A stretch of 64,000 bases of DNA from positions 22,886-86,885 of the forward strand of contig NZ_FOXL01000011.1 in the NCBI RefSeq assembly GCF_900115705.1, written 5' to 3'. The DNA comes from Frateuria terrea (lineage in GTDB: Bacteria > Pseudomonadota > Gammaproteobacteria > Xanthomonadales > Rhodanobacteraceae). Below, one piece after another: positions 8,595-16,962 of the stretch; the first letter of the stretch is position 1, and every line of letters begins with the position of its first letter. The translations under genes and the position numbers were made by a program. The notes under the pieces were generated by a model. The model saw only the letters and a program-made list of their open reading frames with translations. It ran no database searches and was not told where the DNA came from.

Positions 8595-8969
8595 TCAACC
8601 TTCGCGTTTTTCACAGTGGTCGTCTGGACAACCGAAATCCACTTCCGCGCCGCGACCCACCTTGAGGCCGATGTTCGACCGGGTATCGACCGCCTTGCCG
8701 TCCTTCTCCAGCGTGACCGTATAAGTCCCCAGCGGCAGGCGGTCGACGGAGTAGTGGCCGTTGTCCTTGACCGTGGTACGCCGGTGCGTGCCCGAGGTCA
8801 CTCCCTTGACGGTGACGGTCTGGCCGGCCGGTGCCCAGCCGAAGATGGCGCCGCCGGTTTCCTGGGCCCGCGCGGTCGTCGGTCCGAGCGCGGCAAACAG
8901 GCCTGCGGCAGCCATCACAGCCAGCACCCGGCCACGGGCGACGACACCGAAATACTTCTCCTCGTTCAT
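8595..8969 (-). CDS. Small secreted protein with carboxypeptidase-regulatory-like domain
   Basis: A 124-residue protein: signal peptide (about 1-36, ending TTARA), then a beta-sandwich of the carboxypeptidase D regulatory type ([34 protein letters not shown]). In this group of bacteria the same opening usually forms the N-terminus of Oar-like TonB-dependent receptors. Here the frame stops after one domain, so it is either a stand-alone periplasmic domain or a severed receptor N-terminus. GGAGAG lies 7 nt before the ATG. No receptor barrel follows downstream. Confidence 0.8.
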   Translation of the reverse strand: MNEEKYFGVVARGRVLAVMAAAGLFAALGPTTARAQETGGAIFGWAPAGQTVTVKGVTSGTHRRTTVKDNGHYSVDRLPLGTYTVTLEKDGKAVDTRSNIGLKVGRGAEVDFGCPDDHCEKREG

Positions 8970-9187
8970 TGCAGTTCTCTCCTTGGCTTGCGTTGAGTGC
9001 GACGGTCACGGTGGAAATGCCGGTCCATGCCGTCGATCTGCAGGATAAGAGCAAAAAGCACGCGCCGCCCCAGCCCCAGCGCTTGCGCGCGACGGGCACG
9101 CTGGTACCTTCCATGGCCCAGCCTGATCGCTCGGCGTACCGCAAGCTGGGCAGCCGCACCGGTTGCTGCCGCCAGAGGACCCGCACC

Positions 9188-9847
9188 ATGGACGCAAGCT
9201 ACTGGCTCGAATGCTGGCGCGAAGGCCGCACCGGCTTCCATCGTGCGGAGGTCATGCCGCTGCTGGAGAAGCACTGGCCGGCACTGCGCCTGCCCCGCGG
9301 CACCCGTGTACTGGTGCCATTGGCCGGCAAGACGCTGGACATGGCCTGGCTCGCCGCACAGGGGCTGCGCGTGCTCGGCGTGGAGCTGTCGCCACTGGCG
9401 GTGCAGGCGTTCTTCGACGAGCACGGGCTCGAACCCAGGCGCCACGTGTCGGCCTGTGGCGAGCACTACGTGGCAGGCGACATCGAAATGATCCAGGGCA
9501 ACGTGTTCGACCTCGACGACGCCACCCTCGCCGGTTGCATGGGCATCTACGACCGCGCCGCGCTGATCGCGCTGCCGCCAGCGATGCGCAGGCAATACGT
9601 CCGATCCGTCTACGCGCGCCTGCCGGCGGCGTGCCGCGGCCTGCTGATCACGCTCGACTATCCTGCCGGCGACATGGAGGGCCCGCCGTTCACGGTGCCG
9701 CGGGCCGAGGTCGAGCGGTTGTTCGCATCCGGCTGGCGCATCGCGACACTGGAGCATCGGGACATCCTGGCCGAGCAGCCGGGGCTGGCCGCGCGCGGCC
9801 TGAGCGCGCTGGCGACCGACGTGTACCGGCTCGATCGCCGCGCGTGA
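9188..9847 (+). CDS. tpm: Thiopurine S-methyltransferase
   Basis: A 219-residue SAM-dependent enzyme of the bacterial TPMT family. It opens with [14 protein letters not shown], the family's W-x-x-x-W-x-x-x-x-x-G-F-H signature. [19 protein letters not shown] is the SAM-binding loop, and [15 protein letters not shown] and [11 protein letters not shown] are further family motifs. Bacterial Tpm methylates thiopurines and also selenite or tellurite, giving volatile or less toxic products. GAGGA upstream and the family N-terminus support the ATG. It appears monocistronic. Confidence 0.95.
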   Translation: MDASYWLECWREGRTGFHRAEVMPLLEKHWPALRLPRGTRVLVPLAGKTLDMAWLAAQGLRVLGVELSPLAVQAFFDEHGLEPRRHVSACGEHYVAGDIEMIQGNVFDLDDATLAGCMGIYDRAALIALPPAMRRQYVRSVYARLPAACRGLLITLDYPAGDMEGPPFTVPRAEVERLFASGWRIATLEHRDILAEQPGLAARGLSALATDVYRLDRRA

Positions 9848-9870
9848 GGCGCGCCACGGCGCCTCACGCG
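9841..9870. terminator. Bidirectional hairpin between tpm and the NTF2-like gene
   Basis: CGCGTGAGGCG and CGCCTCACGCG pair perfectly over 11 bp around an 8-nt loop. The left arm includes the tpm stop codon, and the opposing gene ends 8 bp to the right. It lacks a T-run but sits exactly where two convergent transcripts meet. Confidence 0.6.
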
Positions 9871-9877
9871 CGGACGC

Positions 9878-10345
9878 TCAGCTGGTGTGATCCAGGATGA
9901 TCTTCCAGCCCGCGGCGGTCTTTTCCCACAGCAGTGAATAGACGCCGTCATCCTGCGCGGCCTCGCCGTGCGCGCTTCGGTCGAGGTGGAAGCGCCCGGT
10001 GACCACCGCATAGCGCACCTTGCCGTCCGTGCCGGGCAACAACCGCACCTCGACGTCCGAGAAGGTCAGCCGCCCCATCTGCGCGCGGGTGGCGTAGTGC
10101 CGGCGATAGCTTTCCAGGATCGCCCGGTAGCCCTTGCGCACCGTGCTGCCGACGAAGGTGGTGTCCGGCGCATCCTTGTAGGTCTGCATGAACGTGCCTA
10201 CCTCGCCGCGATTCCAGGCCGCCTGTTGCGCGGCCATGGCCTGGCGGATCGCGGCGGCGTCATCGGTCGCCGCCATCGCGTGCGGTGGCCCTGCGAGCAG
10301 CACCAGCAGCAATGCGAACGCCGTTGCCCAACGTGGACTCTTCAT
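9878..10345 (-). CDS. Secreted NTF2-like (SnoaL/DUF4440-type) protein
   Basis: A 155-residue protein with a signal peptide (ATAFALLLVLLAGPPHAMA) and one NTF2-like cone-fold domain. IRQAMAAQQAAWNRGEVGTFM is the typical first helix and GRFHLDR and WEKTAAGWKIILDHTS the closing strands. Such domains act as small-molecule binding or enzyme scaffolds; no activity can be assigned. GGAGG lies 5 nt before the ATG. It begins 16 nt after the methyltransferase gene ends on the same strand, suggesting a two-gene operon. Confidence 0.87.
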   Translation of the reverse strand: MKSPRWATAFALLLVLLAGPPHAMAATDDAAAIRQAMAAQQAAWNRGEVGTFMQTYKDAPDTTFVGSTVRKGYRAILESYRRHYATRAQMGRLTFSDVEVRLLPGTDGKVRYAVVTGRFHLDRSAHGEAAQDDGVYSLLWEKTAAGWKIILDHTS

Positions 10346-10361
10346 CGAAACCTCCGCGACT

Positions 10362-11207
10362 TCATGGGACCACTGCGTCGAATACCACCGCCCGGTCGGG
10401 CGCCAGCGGTCCATCCGCGCGCAGCCAGGTTTCGCCGGCAACGATACGGCTGCACGGGCCAAAGGTGCACAGCCGGATCGGCCGCCGAATTGCCTGCGCG
10501 TGCAATGCGTCCAGCACCCCACGCAACAGGTTCCCTCCGAACGGGGTGTAGAGGAAGAACAGCGTGCCCTCGGACAGGTCGGCATCGCGCGCGTCTGCGG
10601 CGACGAAATGCACGCCGTCCAGGCCGAGCGCGCGCGCTGCGCGCCGTGCGCAAGCGACATAGGCCGGCTGCCATTCCACGCCGACCGCACGTGCGCCGGT
10701 ACAGAGCGCCGCCAGCATCGGCACGTGGCCCAGCCCGGAGCCCAGGTCGACCAGCACGTCCCGGGGACCGAGCGCGGAGCGTGCGAGCATGTCCAGCACG
10801 TGCCGCGCCGGGGTCGGCTGGTAGAACACCATCTCGGGCGCGAGCGGCAGCAGCTCGGTGCCGGGGTCGTCCAGTTGCAAAACGCCGGCGACCAGTTCGT
10901 CCAGCGCGTCGTAGCCCTCGCCCTCGATGGCGCGCGCGGTCGCGGCCCGTTCCTGCCGCCAGCGCTCGAAGAGCACCTGGCCTTGCCCAGCGCGGACCAC
11001 CGCGCGAAGGCGCCGGTGCAGCCTGCCATCGGCACATTCCAGCCGCGAGCGTAGCGCCGGCGCAACGGCGCCTGCCGCCAGTTGCGGCCAGGCGCTCTCG
11101 ATCCATTCGAGCGCTTCGGCGCGCGCGCGCCATTGTTCCGGCGCATCGAGTGCGCTGTCGCGGTCCAAGCGGGCGAGCCTGGCACGGATGTCGTTCGCGA
11201 GGGTCAT
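10362..11207 (-). CDS. Class I SAM-dependent methyltransferase
   Basis: A 281-residue protein. Residues 1-120 are helical; PTPARHVLDMLARSALGPRDVLVDLGSGLG contains the SAM-binding motif I (VDLGSGLG), followed by VGVEWQPAYVACA (motif II acidic residue). The domain resembles histone-methyltransferase DOT1-like bacterial proteins in using a PT-x-x-x-V-x-x-ML helix before motif I. The substrate is unknown. Start choice is the ATG before LANDIRARL; the ribosome-binding site is weak. Confidence 0.83.
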   Translation of the reverse strand: MTLANDIRARLARLDRDSALDAPEQWRARAEALEWIESAWPQLAAGAVAPALRSRLECADGRLHRRLRAVVRAGQGQVLFERWRQERAATARAIEGEGYDALDELVAGVLQLDDPGTELLPLAPEMVFYQPTPARHVLDMLARSALGPRDVLVDLGSGLGHVPMLAALCTGARAVGVEWQPAYVACARRAARALGLDGVHFVAADARDADLSEGTLFFLYTPFGGNLLRGVLDALHAQAIRRPIRLCTFGPCSRIVAGETWLRADGPLAPDRAVVFDAVVP

Positions 11208-11253
11208 CGACGCAGCATGGCATCGGTCGCCACGGTGCGCGAGGGCCACTTCC

Positions 11254-11694
11254 TCAGTCGGGAATCTCCGCTTCGACCAGCTTGGCCAGCAGTACCAGCG
11301 ATTCCTGCCAGCCCAGGTAGCAGGCCTCGGTCGGGATCATGGCGGGGATGCCCTCCTGCACCACCGTCAACTCCGTGCCGCAGGAGACCTTCGCCAGCGT
11401 GACGGTGGTGACCATCTCGCCGGGCAGGTTGGGGTCGTCGAAGGTATCGGTGTAGCGGAGCCGCTCGCCCGGTTGCAGTTCGAGGTAGCTGCCGCCGAAG
11501 GCATGGCTCCTGCCCGACGAGAAGTTGGTGAACGACATCCGGAAACCGCCGCCCACCCTCGCATCCAAGTGGTGGACCTTGGCGGTGAATCCGTTCGGCG
11601 GCAGCCACTTGGCCAGGGCTTCCGGATCGACGAACGCACGGTAGAGGCGCTCGGGGGTCGTGCGCAGGACACGGTGCAGGTTGACGGTACCCAT
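11254..11694 (-). CDS. SRPBCC (AHSA1-type) domain protein
   Basis: A 146-residue Bet v1-like protein. NLHRVLRTTPERLYRAFVDPEALAKWLPPNGF and GGSYLELQPGERLRYTDTFD are hallmarks of AHSA1-type stand-alone domains. GAGGA lies 8 nt before the ATG at 11694; another ATG at 11700 is too close to it. No ArsR gene is adjacent, unlike the two other SRPBCC genes in this window. The ligand is unknown. Confidence 0.9.
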   Translation of the reverse strand: MGTVNLHRVLRTTPERLYRAFVDPEALAKWLPPNGFTAKVHHLDARVGGGFRMSFTNFSSGRSHAFGGSYLELQPGERLRYTDTFDDPNLPGEMVTTVTLAKVSCGTELTVVQEGIPAMIPTEACYLGWQESLVLLAKLVEAEIPD

Positions 11695-12034
11695 GTTCAT
11701 TTCCTCGATCGGGCGAAGGTTCCGGCTCCTCCCGGTGTGAAGAGGAACCATGGTCCCGACGTTGGCGGGCACCCGCTTTCGACAGACCGGCGAGCGCACT
11801 CTATACAGATTGTCTGCCGACTTCGTTACCGCCGCCGGCCATGCTGCGCGCAAATTGCGAGGCAACCTGCGCCGGCCGGCTGCCTGTCAGCGAGTCGATC
11901 GAGGCGCCGGCCATTTTCCAGGCCCGCAGGAAACGCTTTCCCCTAACCTGCGTTTGATCCTGCGATAACCGGCCGGAGCGCAGGCTCCCGCCGGGAAGAC
12001 GGGGTGACTGCGCCAGTCGCTGCGGGAGGCCATC
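11695..12034. other. Intergenic region between divergent genes
   Basis: This 340-bp spacer is relatively AT-richer near 11800-11830 and probably holds the two divergent promoters. I see no repeats or open frames with support. Confidence 0.45.
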
Positions 12035-12589
12035 ATGCCCACTTCGATCACCCCGCTTGTCTTTGCCACCACGCTGCTCGCCGCCGGTACGGCGCTCGCA
12101 GCCCACCCCAACAAGGCGAGCGACGCCAAGCTCATCGCCAGCGCCATGCGCGCCGCCCCCGCCGCCGTCGGCCGGCATGCGACCATCATGGCCATGCAGC
12201 CGGACGGCAGCATGCGTACCCTGCGCCAGGGCACCAACGGCTTCACCTGCATTCCGGACGCCCCCTCCACGCCCGGCCAGGACCCGATGTGTGCCGACAA
12301 GTCGGCCATGGCGTGGATACACGCCTGGGCTACCCATGCCACACCGCCTTCCGGCCAGGTCGGATTGATGTACATGCTCGAAGGCGGCACCGATGCGAGC
12401 AATACCGATCCCTACGCCAGAACACCGCAGGGCAAGCACTGGATCAAGACCGGTCCGCATCTGATGGTGGTCGGCGCCGATACGGCGTTCTACGACCAGT
12501 ACCCCAAGCTCGCCGACCCGCAGACCGACGCGCCCTACGTGATGTGGGCAGGCACGCCCTACCAGCATCTGATGGCGCCGATCCGGTAG
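12035..12589 (+). CDS. Secreted protein of unknown function
   Basis: A 184-residue protein with a clear signal peptide (about 1-22, ending ALAA) and a compact mature part with two cysteines (FTCIPDAP, DPMCADKSAM). It also has conserved-looking blocks GLMYMLEGGTDASNTDPYA and GPHLMVVG. I do not recognise a named domain. GGGAGG lies 6 nt before the ATG and a strong terminator follows, so it is a real single-gene unit. Two cysteines suggest one disulfide in the periplasm. Confidence 0.8.
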   Translation: MPTSITPLVFATTLLAAGTALAAHPNKASDAKLIASAMRAAPAAVGRHATIMAMQPDGSMRTLRQGTNGFTCIPDAPSTPGQDPMCADKSAMAWIHAWATHATPPSGQVGLMYMLEGGTDASNTDPYARTPQGKHWIKTGPHLMVVGADTAFYDQYPKLADPQTDAPYVMWAGTPYQHLMAPIR

Positions 12590-12603
12590 CACCCGGCTGA
12601 TTG

Positions 12604-12633
12604 AAAAAAGGCCGGCATCGCCGGCCTTTTTTT
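12604..12633. terminator. Intrinsic terminator, bidirectional
   Basis: Six A, GGCCGGC, loop ATC, GCCGGCC, seven T. The A and T tracts make it functional in both directions, ending the secreted-protein gene (+) and the VOC gene (-). Confidence 0.93.
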
Positions 12634-12663
12634 CTTCGCGAACGATCGATTCCGCGGCCAGGC

Positions 12664-13059
12664 TCAGTCCCCGGGCCGGCGTGCGTAGCTGACGGTCAGC
12701 ATTTCCCAGACATGCCCATCCGGCTCGCTCCAGTACACGCCCCTGCCGCCCATCTGCGACTTGATCTGCATGTCGACCGATCCGAGCGGCGTGCTGCGGT
12801 AGGCGATGCCCTTGGCCTGCAGACGGGCAAGGATGGCATCGAACCTGGCCTCGTCGACCTCGAAGCAGTAATGCTGCGCGGCGAACGGTTCGCCGAACTG
12901 GCCCATGTCCAGCGTGAGTTCGTCGTTCACGTAGACCGGGCAGAACGGGCCTGCGCCCGCCTGCTCGGACCAGGGCACGTCGAGGATCTCCGCGAGCAAC
13001 CTGGCCGCGGCCTTCCTGTCGCGCGACGGGACGATGATGTGATCGAGGCGGATGGTCAT
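12664..13059 (-). CDS. VOC superfamily (glyoxalase/bleomycin-resistance-like) protein
   Basis: A 131-residue protein made of paired beta-alpha-beta-beta-beta units. It opens IRLDHIIVPSRDRKAAARLLAEIL and closes GRGVYWSEPDGHVWEMLTVSY, with the His, His and Glu positions expected of VOC metal sites. Substrates cannot be read from sequence; relatives include lyases, dioxygenases and antibiotic-binding proteins. GGGAAGG lies about 5 nt before the ATG. The frame continues upstream to 13188 without similarity. Confidence 0.9.
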   Translation of the reverse strand: MTIRLDHIIVPSRDRKAAARLLAEILDVPWSEQAGAGPFCPVYVNDELTLDMGQFGEPFAAQHYCFEVDEARFDAILARLQAKGIAYRSTPLGSVDMQIKSQMGGRGVYWSEPDGHVWEMLTVSYARRPGD

Positions 13060-13499
13060 GCTGCCTTCCCCTGGTTGGGCGGGTGTTGCCGCGCGAGGCC
13101 GGGCCCCGTCGGCGTACTGAGAGTATGCATCAGCGACAGCGGCGCTGAATGCCTCCCACTGCGGCCGCTCGGATAGGCCGCAACCCATGCCCGCCGCTGA
13201 CGGGGCCGGATATCCTTCGACGGGGGCACGCCTGCGGATCGCCGAGCGGCCGTCGTGGCGTCGAAGACGCCCGGGCGATTCGACCGCACATGCTTGCGCG
13301 AGGTACCGCTACGTGCGCAATAAACCCTGTTGGACGCCCCCAGATCGTGCCGGTCCGCTCCTCCCCGCCCTTAGCAGCAGAGTGTGCTCTCATCGCCTCC
13401 CCGATCGCGCTGCTCCAGCGGCGACGCCCTGTCGATCTGCGCCCCTGCCATCCGTCGAAGGATGAAAGCAGCCCCGCCACCCCAGCCAGGAGAACCCGC
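13060..13499. other. Intergenic region
   Basis: This 440-bp spacer lies between divergent VOC-type genes. Short frames on both strands have no ribosome-binding sites or recognisable products. I see no strong repeat or promoter. Confidence 0.45.
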
Positions 13500-13979
13500 A
13501 TGACCAGCAAGAACACAGTCTGCCTTTGGTACGACGGCACCGCCCTGGACGCCGCGACATTCTACGCCAGGACCTTCCCGGACAGTTCCGTGGGCGCCGT
13601 CCACCGTGCGCCCGGCGACTACCCCGCGGGCAAGCAGGGCGACATCCTGATGGTCGAGTTCACGGTCATGGGCATCCCCTGCCTGGGCCTGAACGGCGGC
13701 CCCGGTGTCCAGCATGCCGAGGCGTTCTCGTTCCAGGTGGCGACGGACGACCAGGCCGAAACCGACCGGCTCTGGAACGCGATCATCGACGGCGGCGGCC
13801 AGGCCAGCGCCTGCGGCTGGTGCAAGGACCGGTGGGGACTGTCATGGCAGATCACCCCACGCGTCCTGATGGACGCCGTCACCGGCGCCGATCGCGCCGC
13901 GGCCAAGCGCGTGTTCGACGCGATGATGGACATGACCAGGATCGACGTCGCCGCGATCGAGGCCGCCCAGCGCGGATGA
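13500..13979 (+). CDS. PhnB-like VOC protein (3-demethylubiquinone methyltransferase-like domain)
   Basis: A 159-residue protein of the PhnB family (PF06983). It opens NTVCLWYDGTALDAATFYA and has the family block FTVMGIPCLGLNGGP, then SFQVATDDQAETDRLWNAI and CGWCKDRWGLSWQITP. Despite the domain name these proteins are not methyltransferases; most are uncharacterised VOC-fold proteins. AGGAGAA lies 5 nt before the ATG. The GST gene follows on the same strand after 84 bp and may be cotranscribed. Confidence 0.92.
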   Translation: MTSKNTVCLWYDGTALDAATFYARTFPDSSVGAVHRAPGDYPAGKQGDILMVEFTVMGIPCLGLNGGPGVQHAEAFSFQVATDDQAETDRLWNAIIDGGGQASACGWCKDRWGLSWQITPRVLMDAVTGADRAAAKRVFDAMMDMTRIDVAAIEAAQRG

Positions 13980-14063
13980 TTCCGTGCCCGCCGGCCATGC
14001 GGCGGCACCGCGAGCCCGCCGCGCGACCTGGCGCCCGTTTTCCCTCCCATGCAGGACTTGTCC

Positions 14064-14717
14064 ATGATCCCCACCATCACCGCCTTTGAACACTCGCCCG
14101 ATCGCGGCCAGGGACTCGCGCGCGACATGCGCGTCCGCTGGGCGCTGGAGGAAGTGGGCCAGCCCTACGAGGTTCGCCTAGTTTCGTTCAAGGCCATGAA
14201 GGAGCCCGCACACCGGGCGCTCCATCCGTTCGGGCAGATTCCGACCTATGAGGAAGGCGACCTGGTGCTGTTCGAGTCGGGCGCCATCGTGCTCCACCTG
14301 GCCCAGCATCATGCCGGCCTGTTGCCGGACGACGAGAACGGCCGGGCGCGGGCGATCGCATGGATGTTTGCCGCGCTCAACACGGTCGAGGCTCCGATCC
14401 TCGAACTGCAGACCGCCAAGTTCCAGGAGGGCGACAAGCCCTGGGCCGAGCAGCGCCTGCCGCTCATCAGGGAGCGCATCCGCCAACGGCTGGGCGACCT
14501 TTCGATCCGGCTCGGCGACGCCGAATGGCTCGATGGCGCGTTCAGCGCCGGCGACCTGATGATGATCGGCGTATTGCTCCGGCTGAAAGCATCCGGCATC
14601 GTGAACGAGTATCCGAACATCGCCGCCTATCTGGCCCGCGGCGAAGCGCGGCCCGCCTACAAGCGCGCATTCGCTGCGCAACTGGCGGTGTTCACGAGCC
14701 AGGCCACCAGCGGTTGA
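14064..14717 (+). CDS. Glutathione S-transferase
   Basis: A 217-residue GST. The N-terminal thioredoxin-fold half has RWALEEVGQPYEVRLVSF, the cis-Pro loop GQIPTYEEGDLVLFESGAI (ES motif binding the glutathione gamma-glutamyl group) and a helical C-terminal half from about residue 85. It conjugates or reduces electrophiles with glutathione. The ATG at 14064 follows CAGGAC by about 9 nt; an in-frame ATG at 14049 gives a five-residue extension. Confidence 0.93.
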   Translation: MIPTITAFEHSPDRGQGLARDMRVRWALEEVGQPYEVRLVSFKAMKEPAHRALHPFGQIPTYEEGDLVLFESGAIVLHLAQHHAGLLPDDENGRARAIAWMFAALNTVEAPILELQTAKFQEGDKPWAEQRLPLIRERIRQRLGDLSIRLGDAEWLDGAFSAGDLMMIGVLLRLKASGIVNEYPNIAAYLARGEARPAYKRAFAAQLAVFTSQATSG

Positions 14718-14727
14718 TCAAGATCGC

Positions 14728-14760
14728 TCCGGCCATCGATCGAGGCGATCGATGGCCGGA
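14728..14760. terminator. 15-bp perfect hairpin between convergent GST and beta-lactamase genes
   Basis: TCCGGCCATCGATCG and CGATCGATGGCCGGA form a perfect 15-bp stem with a 3-nt loop. A GC-rich segment ending in six T follows 20 nt later. This is the most stable hairpin in the window and probably terminates GST transcription. Confidence 0.75.
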
Positions 14761-14861
14761 ACGGGCGGACCGTGTGGCGGCCGTTTTTTCCCGGAAAGGA
14801 CCGGGCCACGGGCCTCCGATAAACCCCTGCAAACGGTCGTCATCGATGAAGGGCCAGCCAG

Positions 14862-15773
14862 CTAGGGTTGCGTGGCCGTCTTCGCCTTCTCCCTGGCCAG
14901 GGTGGCATCCAGCTTGATGGTGGCTGCCGTGGCATAGGCCCGGCAGCCATCGGCATCGACCAGCGGCATGCCGCCCGCGTCCGCTTTGCGCTGCGCGACT
15001 TTTTCCCAGAAACCGCTTGCGTCGGGATGCGGGGTCAGCAGGATGTCGCAAGGCAGCGCAGCCACGGTCGCGATCGACTGGCGGAAAGCCTCCACGCGCT
15101 CCGGATGATCGCTGTAGCGGAAGCTGGCCGATCCCAGGGCCGTAAGGCTGTCCGCATAGACCATGTGCAGGCAGCGCCCTGCACTGCACGAGATCCAGGT
15201 CCACGACGTGCTGCCGGGCGTATGGCCGGGCGTGTAGTGCGCGGTGATCGCCACGTCGCCCAGCCGAAGGGTTTCGCCGTCACCTACTGGCCTGACGTGC
15301 GCGACCGGCGGATAGGCAGGGGCCAGGCCGTACTGCGGATCGGCCGGGTCGGCTCCGCCAAGCGCCAGCGCACGCGCGCCCTCGGCGCTCGCGATCACCT
15401 GCGCCCCGCTGTCGCGCTGCAAGGCGGCGATACCGCCGGCATGGTCTGCGTGTGCGTGCGAATTGAGGATCCACTTGACGTCCCGCACGTGGAACCCGAG
15501 CGCGCGTATGTTCGCCTCGATGAGCGGCGCGGATGCCGGCAGGCCGCCGTCGAAGAGCGCCAGCCCCTTGCCTGTGTCGACGACCAGCGAAGACAGCCCA
15601 TACGGACCCACGTACCAGGTATTGCCGTAGATGCGGAAAGGCTTCCGCGGCACATTCCATTCCTGACGGGAGATGCCATGGGATTTTCCGGGCGGCTGCG
15701 CCGCGCGGGTCGCCGTCGGTCCCAGGATCAAGCCGAAGATCGCCGCAAGGCCAAGCGGAAGGCGTAAGAACAT
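14862..15773 (-). CDS. Subclass B3 metallo-beta-lactamase
   Basis: A 303-residue enzyme with a signal peptide (about 1-25). The zinc ligands are visible: HAHADH at 106-111 (site 1 His106, His108; site 2 Asp110, His111), TPGHTPGSTSWTW with His184, and LLTPHPDASG with His249. NSHAHADHAGG, YADSLTALG and the TPGHTPGSTSWTW block are those of B3 enzymes such as L1. It would hydrolyse beta-lactams including carbapenems in the periplasm. CGGAG precedes the ATG. It is transcribed alone and divergently from the SH3 gene; no regulator of the AmpR type is adjacent. Confidence 0.95.
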   Translation of the reverse strand: MFLRLPLGLAAIFGLILGPTATRAAQPPGKSHGISRQEWNVPRKPFRIYGNTWYVGPYGLSSLVVDTGKGLALFDGGLPASAPLIEANIRALGFHVRDVKWILNSHAHADHAGGIAALQRDSGAQVIASAEGARALALGGADPADPQYGLAPAYPPVAHVRPVGDGETLRLGDVAITAHYTPGHTPGSTSWTWISCSAGRCLHMVYADSLTALGSASFRYSDHPERVEAFRQSIATVAALPCDILLTPHPDASGFWEKVAQRKADAGGMPLVDADGCRAYATAATIKLDATLAREKAKTATQP

Positions 15774-16112
15774 GGGAGGGCTCCGTGAGGGAGTGGGCAG
15801 TATGGTCTGCATGCCTGGCACGCGGCCGTCCGAATGCTGTCGTTTCACTGGCGCAGGCATGCCGGCTGCGCCTGCGATGCCCGGCTGTGCGGTACCGGTG
15901 CCTGCCCTCGCCATCCCGCTTGTGGCGCCAGTGATGTGCGACGGGCACCCGCGTGCCTGGTTGACCCCGCCTTCGGGTTTTCGTCACCCCTGCCCCACCA
16001 CGCTGGATGGTGCATAAACCCCTGCGGCACACGCGCTTGCGCCGCCCTCTCACCGGGAACAGGCTGGCCTGGCCGAGCCAGGGGCGGCCAACTTGCCACA
16101 GGAGAACAAACC
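15774..16112. other. Intergenic region between divergent genes
   Basis: This 339-bp spacer must contain the promoters of the beta-lactamase and the SH3-domain gene. No operator-like repeat stands out. Confidence 0.45.
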
Positions 16113-16886
16113 ATGAAGCGATCAGCCTGGTATGGCGCACTCGCTCTTCTGGCGGGCATCTCAGCGCAGGCCCTGGCCGCGGACGGCTACGTCACCGGCG
16201 ACGTCACGCTGCGCGCCGGGCCGGACATCGACTATCCGGCGGTCGACATCATTCCGGCGGGCGCACCCATCGGCATCGAGGGTTGCACGGATGGCTGGGA
16301 ATGGTGCGACGTGGTGTTCAACGACGAGCGCGGCTGGGTGGCCGGCAATTTCATCCAGGACGAGTACGACGACCAGCCGGTGCTCGTCCCTGCCTATGGC
16401 GAGCGCCTGGGCATCCCGATCGTGTCGTTCTCGATCGTCACCTACTGGGATCGCCACTACGTCAGCCGGCCGTTCTACCGCGAACGCGAGCGCTGGTATC
16501 ACCGCCCGCCACTGCATCACGCGCCACCGCCGCCATCCCACCGCCCCTGGGCGCATCCCCAGCGCCACGAGGACGAGCGCGGCGGCCACGACCGCGACGA
16601 CCGGCATGCCGCGCCTGAGCCTTACCGGCAAGCCAGACCGGCGCCGGGCCACGCGCCGTCCCATGCGCCAGGCGACCGGCGCCTTCGGACCGAACAGCCG
16701 ATGCCGCGCACACTGGAACCCCACCCGCAGCGACCGCCCGCGACGGCGCCGACCATGACGCCGCGCGGCGCCCCCGCCGGCCACCCGCCCGCCGGCCATG
16801 CGCCAACCGACCATAGGGCCGACGCGCATCACGGCGACGGCCATCCGCCGTCAGGGCACGACAGGGACGATCACCAGGGTCATTAG
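16113..16886 (+). CDS. Exported SH3-domain protein with long His/Pro-rich tail
   Basis: A 257-residue protein: signal peptide (about 1-22), one bacterial SH3 domain (about 25-85, VTGDVTLRAGPDIDYPAVDI and ERGWVAGNFIQ), a linker, then about 130 residues rich in His, Pro, Arg and Asp with many HxH, HH and GH motifs. SH3b domains often bind peptidoglycan stem peptides. The tail could bind divalent metals or be disordered; neither is shown by sequence alone. AGGAGAA lies about 6 nt before the ATG. Confidence 0.88.
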   Translation: MKRSAWYGALALLAGISAQALAADGYVTGDVTLRAGPDIDYPAVDIIPAGAPIGIEGCTDGWEWCDVVFNDERGWVAGNFIQDEYDDQPVLVPAYGERLGIPIVSFSIVTYWDRHYVSRPFYRERERWYHRPPLHHAPPPPSHRPWAHPQRHEDERGGHDRDDRHAAPEPYRQARPAPGHAPSHAPGDRRLRTEQPMPRTLEPHPQRPPATAPTMTPRGAPAGHPPAGHAPTDHRADAHHGDGHPPSGHDRDDHQGH

Positions 16887-16962
16887 TCCGGAAAGCTTTG
16901 GCAGGGAAAGGCGCGCAACTTCCGATTGCGTGCCTTGGTACCCCGACTCGCTACCGCCCGCC

